Assembly: GCA_030526445.1 (NCBI GenBank)
Contig: JAUNCV010000087.1
Coordinates: 1-8,389, forward strand
Reading direction: 5' to 3'
Source: Bacteroidales bacterium
GTDB lineage: Bacteria; Bacteroidota; Bacteroidia; Bacteroidales; UBA3663
DNA length: 8,389 nt
Numbering within the stretch: position 1 is the first letter of the stretch; every line of letters starts with the position of its first letter. The notes under the pieces were generated by a model that did not search any database, was not told the DNA's origin, and saw nothing but the letters and a program-made list of their open reading frames with translations. Below are positions 1 to 7,775 of the stretch, one piece after another. A program made the translations under genes and the position numbers.

Positions 1-78
1 GGCTCATTCGGCGGTGGTCGCTCAGGTGGCGGCGGCGGTTCGTATGGCGGCGGTGGCCGTTCTGGTGGCCGACGTTAA
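1..78 (+). CDS. C-terminal end of an unidentified Gly/Arg/Ser-rich protein (partial)
   Basis: Frame 1 is open from the first base to a TAA at 76-78 and gives 25 residues made almost only of Gly, Arg and Ser with one Phe and one Tyr, ending in GGRR. The gene begins upstream of the window, so its main domain is not visible. Such tails occur on RNA-binding proteins and DEAD-box helicases (RGG-like), and also on TPM-domain membrane proteins of Bacteroidota, which end in Gly-rich stretches. The arginines and the aromatic residues between glycines fit an RGG/nucleic-acid-binding tail slightly better, but this is only inference. The next gene starts 31 bases downstream on the same strand and I see no promoter or terminator in that gap, so the two may be co-transcribed. 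Confidence 0.6.
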   Translation, partial: GSFGGGRSGGGGGSYGGGGRSGGRR

Positions 79-109
79 ATTCTATAACCATTTACACTGA
101 TAACAAGAT

Positions 110-1795
110 ATGAAAAAGTATATTGTATTTCCAATTTTGACCCTGGCTGCTTTGCCAGTCATGGGTCAGAATATGACTGACGCCATTCGTCTCTCTTCGA
201 AAGATGTGGCTGGTAGCGCACGCTATAGAGCTATGGGCGGCGCGTTTGGTGCACTGGGCGGCGAAATTTCGGCCATGGGCGACAACCCTGCCGGCATTGG
301 CGTGTTCCGCGGCACGGAGCAGGTGATCATCACCCCGAACATGAGCTTCAACACAACAAGCACTGAAGGTTCGACCAAAGAGAAAGAGACCAAGTTTGAT
401 GCTTCGTTCAGCAGCATCGGCATGGTATTCTCGATCAGAACGCCCAATGCCAACACACTCACCAACATCAACATCGGTGCTAACATTCGCCACCACGAAG
501 GCATCAATCGCCGATATCACACCAACCTCAGCGGTGCACGCAACTCGATGGCCGACTACATGGCCAACCGTGCCAACAACTGCCTGCTGGTGGATGGAAG
601 ATATAACAACCCAGGCTATCTTGAGACCAAAGAGGCATGGGGCAACAGCTTCTACCCTATCAGCTCGCTCTTAGGTTACAAGAGCTATGCCATTGACGAT
701 AACTATATTGAGCACGCTGACCGATTTGACGGTGTGCGCTCAGACTATCTTGACAACCAGGGCAACCCAGTGGTGGGACGCCAGCAGCTCTTCGTAAAAG
801 AAAAGACCCGAATGGACGAATATGACTTCAACATTTCGGCCAACTGGGATGACTTCTTCTATGCAGGCATCACCGTTTCGGTGGCAGACTTCAACTCGAT
901 CATCAACACAGAGTTTGACGAAGACTTTGGCGGAAACATCTACACAAGTGCATATAACGACCTTGAAACCAAGGGCGCGGGTGCAAGTGTGAAGGCAGGC
1001 ATCCTGCTTCGCCCAGTAGATAATCTGCGACTGGGCGCTGCTGTGCACACTCCTACCTGGATGCGCATCACCGACTACTATAGCGCCGATATGCTGACCG
1101 ACATGTCAGAGAAAGGCGAGCGCTGCTATTCAGACCTCTATGAGTACAGATACCGCTTCCACTCGCCATGGGAATATCAGGTAAGTATGGCCTACGTATT
1201 CGGAAAGCAAGGCTTGCTGAGCTTTGAGTATGACCTCACCGACTACACCACAATGAAGTTTAAGGAGAGAGATGACGAATGGAATGCCGGCAACAGCGCT
1301 TTCGAAGACATCAACGATGCCATGAAGAAGGACTTTGCCGCCATGCAGCACACCTTCAAGGCAGGCGCCGAGCTGCGTGTAACAGACGCCATGAGCCTCC
1401 GTGCCGGTTATGTATTCAAGAGCTCGCCTTATAAAGAGGATATTTACAAGAACGTGAGCCGTGGCTGGAAGAATGGCAACTTTGGCGATGACAACACGCT
1501 GCTTTTCGACAGTTCGACCAAGCCAAACTACAACCTCATTGACAACCAGCACATCGTGTCGTGTGGCGTGGGCTGGCGCTGGGACAGCTGGTTCCTGGAC
1601 TTCTCAGTGCAGGACAGAATCATGAAGGAAAAGGTGGCAGCCTTCCCTACCACCGATGCTGTGCTCTCGGCAGATTATGACCGACATACAGTTGAGCTCA
1701 CAAGCGACCCAACATACGGTGCCGTGAAAGCCAACTATATGGACATGGTTTATAACAAACTTAATTTTGACTTGACTATTGGTCTATCATTCTGA
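110..1795 (+). CDS. OmpP1/FadL-like outer-membrane beta-barrel protein ('hemin receptor' type)
   Basis: This 561-residue protein begins with a signal peptide: MKK, a hydrophobic stretch at about residues 5-18, and a likely signal peptidase I cut between Gly19 and Gln20. The mature N-terminus carries the block typical of the Bacteroidota OmpP1/FadL/TodX group: GSARYRAMGGAFGALGG (35-51) followed by MGDNPAG (56-62, with NPA). The rest alternates short aromatic-rich strands with polar turns and ends in GLSF, a C-terminal Phe as expected for a BAM-inserted barrel. FadL relatives let hydrophobic molecules cross the outer membrane. Bacteroidota members are often called hemin receptors on weak evidence, so the substrate here is unknown. 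The start is the only sensible ATG in front of the signal peptide. There is no Shine-Dalgarno sequence, as is usual in the phylum. It leads a compact run with uvrD and ung, with only 7 bases before uvrD. No functional link to repair is evident. Confidence 0.87.
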   Translation: MKKYIVFPILTLAALPVMGQNMTDAIRLSSKDVAGSARYRAMGGAFGALGGEISAMGDNPAGIGVFRGTEQVIITPNMSFNTTSTEGSTKEKETKFDASFSSIGMVFSIRTPNANTLTNINIGANIRHHEGINRRYHTNLSGARNSMADYMANRANNCLLVDGRYNNPGYLETKEAWGNSFYPISSLLGYKSYAIDDNYIEHADRFDGVRSDYLDNQGNPVVGRQQLFVKEKTRMDEYDFNISANWDDFFYAGITVSVADFNSIINTEFDEDFGGNIYTSAYNDLETKGAGASVKAGILLRPVDNLRLGAAVHTPTWMRITDYYSADMLTDMSEKGERCYSDLYEYRYRFHSPWEYQVSMAYVFGKQGLLSFEYDLTDYTTMKFKERDDEWNAGNSAFEDINDAMKKDFAAMQHTFKAGAELRVTDAMSLRAGYVFKSSPYKEDIYKNVSRGWKNGNFGDDNTLLFDSSTKPNYNLIDNQHIVSCGVGWRWDSWFLDFSVQDRIMKEKVAAFPTTDAVLSADYDRHTVELTSDPTYGAVKANYMDMVYNKLNFDLTIGLSF

Positions 1796-1802
1796 TTGAC
1801 AC

Positions 1803-4139
1803 ATGGATAACTATCTGGATTCTTTGAACCCAAGCCAAAGGGCCGCCGTAGAATATTGCGACGGCCCTCAACTCGTTATTGCGGGCGCAGGTTCGGGCAA
1901 AACACGCGTGCTCACGATGAAGATTGCCCACCTATTGCGAAATGGATATAAACCCAACGATATCATTGCTCTCACCTTTACGAAGAAGGCGGCCACCGAG
2001 ATGCAAAACCGCATAAACCAGCTGGTGCCAGGTGCTGCAAGAAGCTTGTGGATGGGAACATTCCACTCTCTCTTCAGCCGCATATTGCGCAGAGAAGCTG
2101 AGCGATTAGGCTTTCCGCACGACTTCACCATCTATGACCAGACCGACTCACGTTCGCTCATCAAGGCCATCATAAAAGAGCTGAATCTTGATGACAAGCA
2201 ATATAAGCCCAACTCGGTAGCCAACCAGATAAGCAATGCAAAAAACAATCTGGTGACACCAGGCATGTATCTGGCCAACAAGGAACTGATGAGCTATGAC
2301 GCAGCTGCACGCAGACCAAGAATCGGAGATATTTATCAGATATACTGGAACCGCTGCATTCAGGCTGGCGCCATGGATTTTGACGACCTGCTGCTCTATA
2401 CCAACATCCTGTTTCGCGACCATCCGGATGTGCTGGAGTTCTATCAGGATTATTTTAAATATGTGCTCGTTGATGAGTATCAGGATACAAACCGTGCTCA
2501 GCACCTCATTGTAGAGCAACTGGCCCGCAAGCACAAGCGCCTCTGCGTGGTGGGCGATGATGCTCAGAGCATCTACTCGTTTCGCGGTGCAAACATCAGG
2601 AACATTCTTGACATGCAACGACAGATACCCGGCACGAAACTCTATAAGCTTGAGCAAAACTACCGTTCGACCCAGAACATTGTTGATGCAGCCAACAGCC
2701 TCATTGCGCACAATCGCGACCAGATAAAGAAGACCATCTTCAGTGCAGGCGACAAGGGATCGCTGCTCAAGCTGACGGGCTCGTATAGCGACATTGAAGA
2801 GGCATATAAAGTGTCGAAGCAGATTCAGGCACTGCACAATGACGAGGGCTTTGACTATCATGATTGTGCCATATTGTATAGAACCAATGCGCAAAGCCGT
2901 AACCTGGAAGAGGCGCTGAGAAAGGCCGATATAGACTATCAGATTTTTGGCGGACTCTCGTTCTACCAGCGCAAAGAAATCAAGGATGTGATTGCCTATC
3001 TGCGACTTATCACCAACCCATCGGACGAAGAGGCTTTCAAGCGAGTGGTAAACTACCCGACAAGAGGCATTGGCGCTACCACGATTGCCAAACTGGTAGA
3101 GGGAATGCGAATATCGGGAGCAAATCTATATGAAATATGCTCGGACCCGATAGCATTCAATGTGCCCGTGAACAAAGGCACAGAAGGCAAGCTGAAGGGT
3201 TTCTGTGAACTGATTCGCCACTTCCGCGAACTCAACGAAACACTGAATGCGTATGAGCTTACGGATCGCGTTATTTCGGAATCAAAGATAAAGGAAGACC
3301 TTGCCAATGACATGACGGTAGAGGGACAGTCGAGACGCGAGAATATACAAGAACTCATGAGCGCCATTCAGAGTTTTGTCATCACCTGCGTTGAAGAGGG
3401 AAATCCGAACAACCGACTCATTGACTTTTTGGCCGATGTTTCGCTTTCGGGCGCAGTGGAACCCGCAGAGCAAACAGACAGCGAACGCGATTGTGTGGCT
3501 ATGATGACCATTCACCAAGCCAAAGGTCTTGAGTTTAAGAATGTCTTCATTGTTGGTGTTGAGGAAAATCTGCTGCCTTCGGACATGAGCCGTGACGAAC
3601 CCGGCGGAGTGGAAGAAGAGCGACGCCTCTTCTATGTGGCCATTACCCGTGCCGAAAAGAACTGCTTCCTGAGCTATGCGAAGAGTCGCTTCAGAAACGG
3701 CAAGAGCGACGTGTGCACCCCTTCCCGATTCCTCAAGGACATTGATCGCCAATACATTGAGCAAGAAAGCGGTGCTTCATACACATCGCACAACGGAGGC
3801 AGCTTTGAAACAGCCGGCAATTATGGCAACCCATGGGGCAACTGGCAAAGAACATCGCAGCCCAAGCAGCCTGTCACCTCTCGCCCAACGAATGTGTTAG
3901 ACCTCAACCGCCCACGCAAAGTGGCAGTGCGCCAAGAGAGCGAACTCCCTTCGACCCAAGTGTTGACATACGGAGGAAAGATTCTGCAAACCGGAACACG
4001 AATTGCCCATGAGCGCTTTGGCGAAGGTGTTATCGTGGCGCTGGCAGGACAAGAGGGCGATGCACGAATCACTGTGAAATTTGACAATGTGGGAGAAAAG
4101 ACGCTACTTCTGAAGTTTGCAAAATTCACTCTAATCTAA
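1803..4139 (+). CDS. uvrD: UvrD/PcrA-family superfamily 1A DNA helicase
   Basis: This 778-residue ATP-dependent 3'-5' DNA helicase has the full motif set. These are the Q motif LNPSQRAAV (8-16), Walker A AGAGSGKT (27-34), motif Ia LTFTKKAATEM (57-67), motif Ib GTFHSL (85-90), Walker B with DEYQD (224-228), motif III VVGDDAQSIYSFRGA (249-263), motif IV with QNYRST, motif V TIHQAKGLE (569-577) and motif VI EEERRLFYVAITRAEK (604-619). The C-terminal part (about 732-778, HERFGEGVIVAL then ITVKFD) matches the Tudor-like tail of PcrA/UvrD, which in the family binds RNA polymerase. A low-complexity polar linker precedes it. Family roles are unwinding in nucleotide excision and mismatch repair, removing RecA filaments and resolving replication-transcription conflicts. 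Length is normal for PcrA, and pcrA would be an equally fair name. It starts 7 bases after the porin stop, and ung follows 5 bases after its stop, so an operon is likely. Confidence 0.96.
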   Translation: MDNYLDSLNPSQRAAVEYCDGPQLVIAGAGSGKTRVLTMKIAHLLRNGYKPNDIIALTFTKKAATEMQNRINQLVPGAARSLWMGTFHSLFSRILRREAERLGFPHDFTIYDQTDSRSLIKAIIKELNLDDKQYKPNSVANQISNAKNNLVTPGMYLANKELMSYDAAARRPRIGDIYQIYWNRCIQAGAMDFDDLLLYTNILFRDHPDVLEFYQDYFKYVLVDEYQDTNRAQHLIVEQLARKHKRLCVVGDDAQSIYSFRGANIRNILDMQRQIPGTKLYKLEQNYRSTQNIVDAANSLIAHNRDQIKKTIFSAGDKGSLLKLTGSYSDIEEAYKVSKQIQALHNDEGFDYHDCAILYRTNAQSRNLEEALRKADIDYQIFGGLSFYQRKEIKDVIAYLRLITNPSDEEAFKRVVNYPTRGIGATTIAKLVEGMRISGANLYEICSDPIAFNVPVNKGTEGKLKGFCELIRHFRELNETLNAYELTDRVISESKIKEDLANDMTVEGQSRRENIQELMSAIQSFVITCVEEGNPNNRLIDFLADVSLSGAVEPAEQTDSERDCVAMMTIHQAKGLEFKNVFIVGVEENLLPSDMSRDEPGGVEEERRLFYVAITRAEKNCFLSYAKSRFRNGKSDVCTPSRFLKDIDRQYIEQESGASYTSHNGGSFETAGNYGNPWGNWQRTSQPKQPVTSRPTNVLDLNRPRKVAVRQESELPSTQVLTYGGKILQTGTRIAHERFGEGVIVALAGQEGDARITVKFDNVGEKTLLLKFAKFTLI

Positions 4140-4144
4140 ATTTT

Positions 4145-4810
4145 ATGCAAGTCAAAATTGAAGAATCATGGCGACAGGTGCTGCAGCCGCAATTTGATGC
4201 GCCCTATTTTGAAATTCTCACAAGCTTTGTGCGACGCGCCTATCAGCAAGGCATAGTATATCCTCCAGGTCCATATATCTTTGAAGCATTCAACAGAACA
4301 CCCTTCAACAATGTGAAGGTTGTGATTATCGGACAAGATCCATATCATGGGCCCAACCAAGCACATGGACTTTGCTTCTCAGTGCAACCCGGAGTGGCTG
4401 TGCCGCCTTCGCTCGTAAACATATATAAAGAGCTTTCGCAAGAATATAACGCAAACTTCCTTGCCCGCAACGGCGATCTGACCCATTGGGCCAACCAAGG
4501 TGTGCTTTTGCTGAACGCAACACTGACAGTAAATGCCGGACAAGCAGGAAGCCATCAAGGGAAAGGGTGGGAAACATTTACCGACGCAGCCATACAGGCG
4601 CTTGCCGCACAGCGTGAGCATCTTGTATTCCTGCTATGGGGAAGCTATGCACAGGCGAAAGGAAAAGTGATTGACCGAAGGAAACACCTGGTGCTCGAGG
4701 CTCCGCATCCTTCTCCTCTCTCGGCCTACAGAGGCTTCTTCGGCTGTAATCATTTCATCAAAGCCAACGAGTATCTTGTGCAACACGGACAGGCACCCAT
4801 CCAGTGGTAA
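4145..4810 (+). CDS. ung: Uracil-DNA glycosylase, family 1
   Basis: This 221-residue enzyme cuts the N-glycosidic bond of uracil in DNA (from cytosine deamination or dUMP incorporation), leaving an abasic site for base-excision repair. Both catalytic motifs are intact: GQDPYHG (63-69), with Asp65 as the water-activating residue (Asp64 in E. coli), and HPSPLS (188-193), with His188 (His187 in E. coli). Also visible are the LLLNATLTV strand, whose Asn recognises uracil, the YPP segment (39-41), AHGLCFSV after the first motif, and GFFGCNHF after the second. Length and spacing match the E. coli enzyme, so the ATG at 4145 is well supported. It lies 5 bases after uvrD and probably depends on the same transcript. 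No internal promoter is evident. All known catalytic residues are present, so it should be active. Confidence 0.97.
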   Translation: MQVKIEESWRQVLQPQFDAPYFEILTSFVRRAYQQGIVYPPGPYIFEAFNRTPFNNVKVVIIGQDPYHGPNQAHGLCFSVQPGVAVPPSLVNIYKELSQEYNANFLARNGDLTHWANQGVLLLNATLTVNAGQAGSHQGKGWETFTDAAIQALAAQREHLVFLLWGSYAQAKGKVIDRRKHLVLEAPHPSPLSAYRGFFGCNHFIKANEYLVQHGQAPIQW

Positions 4811-4824
4811 ATGCGCCATATTGA

Positions 4825-4855
4825 CCATTGTGAACTCTGATTGATGGATTTTTTT
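4825..4855 (+). terminator. Possible weak intrinsic terminator after ung
   Basis: CCATTG (4825-4830) can pair with TGATGG (4842-4847) using two G-T wobbles around an 11-base loop. A run of seven T starts at 4849. The stem is short and weak, but the position, 14 bases after the ung stop and ahead of the tRNA promoter, suits the end of the porin-uvrD-ung transcript. Confidence 0.25.
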
Positions 4856-4864
4856 GCTGGAATA

Positions 4865-4896
4865 TTTGCAATTCACAACAAAATAAACTATCTTTG
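4865..4896 (+). promoter_or_regulatory. Bacteroidota sigma-ABfr-type promoter for tRNA-Arg
   Basis: TTTG at 4865-4868 and TATCTTTG at 4889-4896 are separated by 20 bases, a close match to the Bacteroidota housekeeping promoter (TTTG near -33, TAnnTTTG near -7). Transcription would begin about 4902-4904, only 2-4 bases before the mature tRNA at 4906, so the tRNA has its own promoter and almost no leader. Confidence 0.85.
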
Positions 4897-4905
4897 CAGC
4901 CAATT

Positions 4906-4979
4906 GGACCCATAGTTCAATGGATAGAATAAAGGATTCCGGTTCCTTCGATTACGGTTCGACTCCGTATGGGTCTACC
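4906..4979 (+). tRNA. tRNA-Arg, anticodon CCG
   Basis: The cloverleaf folds fully by eye. The acceptor stem GGACCCA (4906-4912) pairs with TGGGTCT (4970-4976), with a G-U pair at the end. The D stem GTTC (4915-4918) pairs with GAAT (4927-4930). The anticodon stem AAGGA (4932-4936) pairs with TCCTT (4944-4948) around loop TTCCGGT, placing anticodon CCG at 4939-4941. The T stem TACGG (4953-4957) pairs with CCGTA (4965-4969) around TTCGACT. The discriminator is A4977. It is followed by CCT rather than CCA, so the 3' CCA must be completed by tRNA nucleotidyltransferase, as is common in Bacteroidota. It reads the arginine codon CGG. It is flanked by its own promoter and a strong hairpin, so it is a single-gene unit. 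Confidence 0.95.
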
Positions 4980-4985
4980 TAAAAC

Positions 4986-5022
4986 AAAAAACTCTGTAAC
5001 CTTTGTGGTCACAGAGTTTTTT
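4986..5022. terminator. Strong bidirectional intrinsic terminator between tRNA-Arg and clpC
   Basis: AAAAAACTCTGT (4986-4997) pairs perfectly with ACAGAGTTTTTT (5011-5022). One A-C mismatch and a further 3-bp stem (ACC with GGT) close a 5-base loop (5002-5006). On the plus strand the hairpin runs into TTTTTTCTTTT. On the minus strand it runs into TTTTTTGTTTT. It lies 7 bases after the tRNA and about 49 bases past the clpC stop, so it can end both converging transcripts. Confidence 0.9.
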
Positions 5023-5070
5023 CTTTTCGGGAAGGATGTTTTCGAGAAACAAACGGCAAAAAAGCCGGAC

Positions 5071-7632
5071 TTATTCGCCAAAAGTGGCCGTAGGAATTCC
5101 CTCCTGCATATCAATGAGAATGCTTCGCTTCGCACCATCCTGATTCAAAAGCATGCCTTCGCAAAGTGCATCTTCAATATACTGCTGGATGGCTCTTTTC
5201 AAAGGGCGGGCACCATAGCTCTTATCATATCCCTTTTGACCAAGAAAATCGCGAACAGAATCGGAAACAGTAACAGAATAGCCCTGCTGCTCGATGCGAG
5301 GAAGAACCTGATTGAGCTCAATATCGACAATAGCACGAATATGCTCTGGCTGCAGCTGCTGGAAGGTGATGATATCGTCAATGCGATTGAGGAACTCGGG
5401 AGAGAAGGTCTTCTTCAGCTCTTTCTGAATAACAGCATCGGCCGCCGCTTGCTGCTGCTCGACAGAATAATTCTGGAAACCGATGCCAGTGCCGAAATCG
5501 CCTAAGTGACGGCTGCCGACGTTGCTGGTGAGAATGATGATACAGTTCTTGAAATCGACCTTGCGACCTTGAGAATCGGTAAGATGTCCCTCATCGAAAA
5601 GCTGAAGCATAAGATTGAACACCTCTCGATCAGCCTTCTCGATCTCATCAAACAGCACCACACTGTAAGGATGACGACGCACACGCTCAGTGAGCTGTCC
5701 GCCCTCATCATAGCCAACATAACCAGGAGCAGCACCAATGAGACGCGAAGTGCTATACTTCTCCATAAACTCGCTCATATCGATGCGAATGAGAGAATCT
5801 TTGGTGGCAAAGAGCTCATCGGCAATCTTTTTTGCAAGATAGGTCTTACCCACACCCGTTGGACCCAGGAAGAGGAAAGTGCCAATAGGCTTCTTAGGAT
5901 CTTTGAGACCAACACGGTTACGCTGAATGGCGCGCACCACTTTGCCAATAGCAGTTTCTTGGCCAACAACATTTTCGGAAAGTATCTTTTTGAGTTCCAG
6001 AAGTTTCTGACCCTCTGTAGAAGCCACCTTGTGCACAGGAATACCAGTCATTTGCGAAACGGTATCTGCAATCTTCTCGGCATCGACCACAGGGCGATTT
6101 TTGCGCTGAGCTTCGAGCCAGGACTCCTTAGCAGAACGCATATCGATCTCTAACTGACGCTGACGATCGCGATGTGTAGCCGCCTCCTCATAATGTTGCT
6201 GAAGAATGGCCTGATCTTTGAGTTTTTTAACCTCTGCAATCTGCTGCTCGATACGAAGAACATCATTGGGCTCACTGGTATCGGCAAGATGCATTTTTGA
6301 ACCAGCCTCGTCAAGAGCATCGATGGCCTTGTCTGGGAAGTTTCGGTCAGAGATATAGCGCTCGGTGAGGTCAACGCAAGCCTTCAAAGCCTCGTCTGTA
6401 TAGGTAACACAATGGTGCTCCTGATAGCTTTCTCTGAGATTTTTCAGAATCTCGAGAGTTTCCTCTGGAGAAGTAGGCTCTACGATAACCTTCTGGAAAC
6501 GACGCTCTAAAGCGCCATCTTTTTCGATGCGCTTACGGAACTCATCGATTGTTGTTGAACCAATGCACTGAATCTCGCCACGACTGAGGGCAGGCTTAAG
6601 CATATTCGCTGCATCCATTGAGCCTTCTGCACCACCTGCACCAACCATGATATGAATCTCATCGATATAAACAATGATGTTGGGATTCTGCTTGAGCTCT
6701 CGGATAATGCCTTTGATGCGCTCCTCAAACTGACCGCGAAATTTGGTGCCAGCCACAAGTGCTGCCAAATCAAGGTTAATGAGACGCTTATCTTTGAGCA
6801 AGAAGTTTACCTCTCCCCTTGCTATGCGTTGCGCCAAACCTTCGACAATAGCAGTCTTGCCGACTCCTGGTTCGCCCAAAAGAATCGGATTATTTTTTCT
6901 GCGACGAGAGAGAATCTGCTGAATGCGCTCAATCTCAACAGCACGACCCACGACAGGATCGAGCTTTCCCTGCATAGCCGCTTTGGTCATATCGAAACCA
7001 AAACGATCAAGCAACGGGGTCTGCGAATCTTCCTTGATGTCTGATTGCGTCTGAGTAACTCCACCTGAAGATGCAAAAGCCTCTTCCTGATTACCGTCTT
7101 CTTCCATATCGTCACGACTATTCATCGGCAATTCCTCTTTTTCTGTTTCTGAAACAGCAGAACCAAGAAGACTTTTGATTTCTGACTGGAAAGACTTATA
7201 ATCGACCTGGTATTGCTTGAGGATATGAGCAAGGACAGAGTTACTATCTTTTAGCAATGCCAGCATAAGGTGCTCAGCATCAACGCCAGAATGTTTTAAC
7301 ATTCGTGCTTCGAGCTGAGAAAGCTTCAAGGCACGATCAGACTCAGTAGCAAGAGGTTCGTCGCCAATAGGTGTATTTAATGACACACTGCTATGAATCA
7401 CTGTATCATTGTATAAAGTCTCATGCTGCTGAATGGAAATTTCTACGCTGTCGCGAAGAGCTTGAAGATTTACTCCTCTATTTTTCAAAATCTGAATAGC
7501 CTTTCCCTCCCCATCTGAGAGAATTCCCAAAAGAATATGTTCAGGCTGGAGGCATGAACTCTTAAGACGATGTACCTCCTGTCGGCTGCGCGCCAGAATA
7601 ATCTTGGCATGTTCTGTATAGTTGTTTGTCAT
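5071..7632 (-). CDS. clpC: ClpC-type AAA+ unfoldase, ATPase subunit of the Clp protease
   Basis: This 853-residue class I Hsp100 protein uses ATP to unfold proteins and feed them into ClpP. Domains in order are two Clp_N repeats (about 5-75 and 80-157), an acidic polar linker (about 160-205), AAA+ domain 1, a short UVR-like middle domain with coiled-coil character (about 458-500) and AAA+ domain 2. Key sites are Walker A1 GEPGVGKT (253-260), pore loop GTKFRG (295-300), Walker B1 VYIDE (321-325), arginine-finger region ERRF (376-379), Walker A2 GPTGVGKT (590-597), pore loop GYVGYDEGG (637-645), Walker B2 VVLFDE (658-663) and sensor 2 GARPLKR (807-813). IGF at 717-719 is the ClpP-docking loop, which separates it from ClpB; the middle domain is also far too short for ClpB. 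The first pore loop has Phe where Tyr is usual, a conservative change. The ATG at 7632 fits the normal ClpC N-terminus. It is transcribed divergently from the HU-like genes. No CIRCE operator is visible upstream. Confidence 0.97.
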   Translation of the reverse strand: MTNNYTEHAKIILARSRQEVHRLKSSCLQPEHILLGILSDGEGKAIQILKNRGVNLQALRDSVEISIQQHETLYNDTVIHSSVSLNTPIGDEPLATESDRALKLSQLEARMLKHSGVDAEHLMLALLKDSNSVLAHILKQYQVDYKSFQSEIKSLLGSAVSETEKEELPMNSRDDMEEDGNQEEAFASSGGVTQTQSDIKEDSQTPLLDRFGFDMTKAAMQGKLDPVVGRAVEIERIQQILSRRRKNNPILLGEPGVGKTAIVEGLAQRIARGEVNFLLKDKRLINLDLAALVAGTKFRGQFEERIKGIIRELKQNPNIIVYIDEIHIMVGAGGAEGSMDAANMLKPALSRGEIQCIGSTTIDEFRKRIEKDGALERRFQKVIVEPTSPEETLEILKNLRESYQEHHCVTYTDEALKACVDLTERYISDRNFPDKAIDALDEAGSKMHLADTSEPNDVLRIEQQIAEVKKLKDQAILQQHYEEAATHRDRQRQLEIDMRSAKESWLEAQRKNRPVVDAEKIADTVSQMTGIPVHKVASTEGQKLLELKKILSENVVGQETAIGKVVRAIQRNRVGLKDPKKPIGTFLFLGPTGVGKTYLAKKIADELFATKDSLIRIDMSEFMEKYSTSRLIGAAPGYVGYDEGGQLTERVRRHPYSVVLFDEIEKADREVFNLMLQLFDEGHLTDSQGRKVDFKNCIIILTSNVGSRHLGDFGTGIGFQNYSVEQQQAAADAVIQKELKKTFSPEFLNRIDDIITFQQLQPEHIRAIVDIELNQVLPRIEQQGYSVTVSDSVRDFLGQKGYDKSYGARPLKRAIQQYIEDALCEGMLLNQDGAKRSILIDMQEGIPTATFGE

Positions 7633-7667
7633 AGCGGCCGTTTTTCGCTTTTTTTATTATTTTGATG

Positions 7668-7675
7668 CAAATATA
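7668..7675 (-). promoter_or_regulatory. Likely -7 element of the clpC promoter
   Basis: Read on the minus strand this is TATATTTG, a full match to the TAnnTTTG consensus, followed by CA as in many Bacteroidota promoters. Transcription would start near 7661 and leave a leader of about 30 bases before the clpC ATG. At the proper spacing (about 7695-7699) there is no good TTTG. The nearest TTTG on that strand (7689-7692) is only 13 bases away, so the -33 element is weak or absent. Confidence 0.6.
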
Positions 7676-7693
7676 CCATTTTTTTAAACAAAA

Positions 7694-7726
7694 TTGATGC
7701 ATATAAGAAAAAAATAGCTATATTTG
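7694..7726 (+). promoter_or_regulatory. Likely promoter of the HU-like gene pair
   Basis: TATATTTG at 7719-7726 fits the -7 consensus TAnnTTTG. A partial -33 element, TTG at 7694-7696, lies 22 bases upstream, slightly longer than ideal. Transcription would start near 7733 and leave a leader of about 50 bases before the GTG start at 7784. Confidence 0.6.
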
Positions 7727-7775
7727 CAAAAAAATAAGCAAGAAACGTGCCAATAGTAAGAACTGACACATAAAA

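Larger units (their letters stand above)
7666..7728. repeat. Perfect 10-bp inverted repeat formed by the two divergent -7 elements
   Basis: TGCAAATATA (7666-7675) and TATATTTGCA (7719-7728) are exact reverse complements separated by 43 bases. Each arm contains one outward-facing TAnnTTTG box, so the symmetry is largely explained by two divergent promoters sharing the same consensus. The -33 zones of both promoters would fall on the same central bases (about 7694-7700). Confidence 0.75.

Noticed and set aside
1..75. GGC/GGT-rich stretch as a possible DNA microsatellite or regulatory repeat
   Set aside because: Codons vary (GGC, GGT, CGC, CGT, CGA) and the frame stays open to a stop, so it is better read as a Gly/Arg-rich protein tail.
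2148..2894. A 248-codon minus-strand open frame opposite uvrD
   Set aside because: It lies wholly within the helicase core, whose motifs are intact, has no family features and no upstream promoter. It is explained by codon bias of the sense gene.
5054..5067. Small hairpin CGGC-loop-GCCG just past the clpC stop as its main terminator
   Set aside because: The stem is only 4 bp with an all-T loop and is followed by a broken T run. The 12-bp hairpin at 4986-5022 is much stronger.
5506..6153. A 215-codon plus-strand open frame opposite clpC, and a 178-codon one at 4969-5505
   Set aside because: Both are antisense to the strongly supported clpC frame, show no recognisable domain and have Leu/Ile/Ser/Arg-rich shadow composition. 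The second starts inside the tRNA and terminator.
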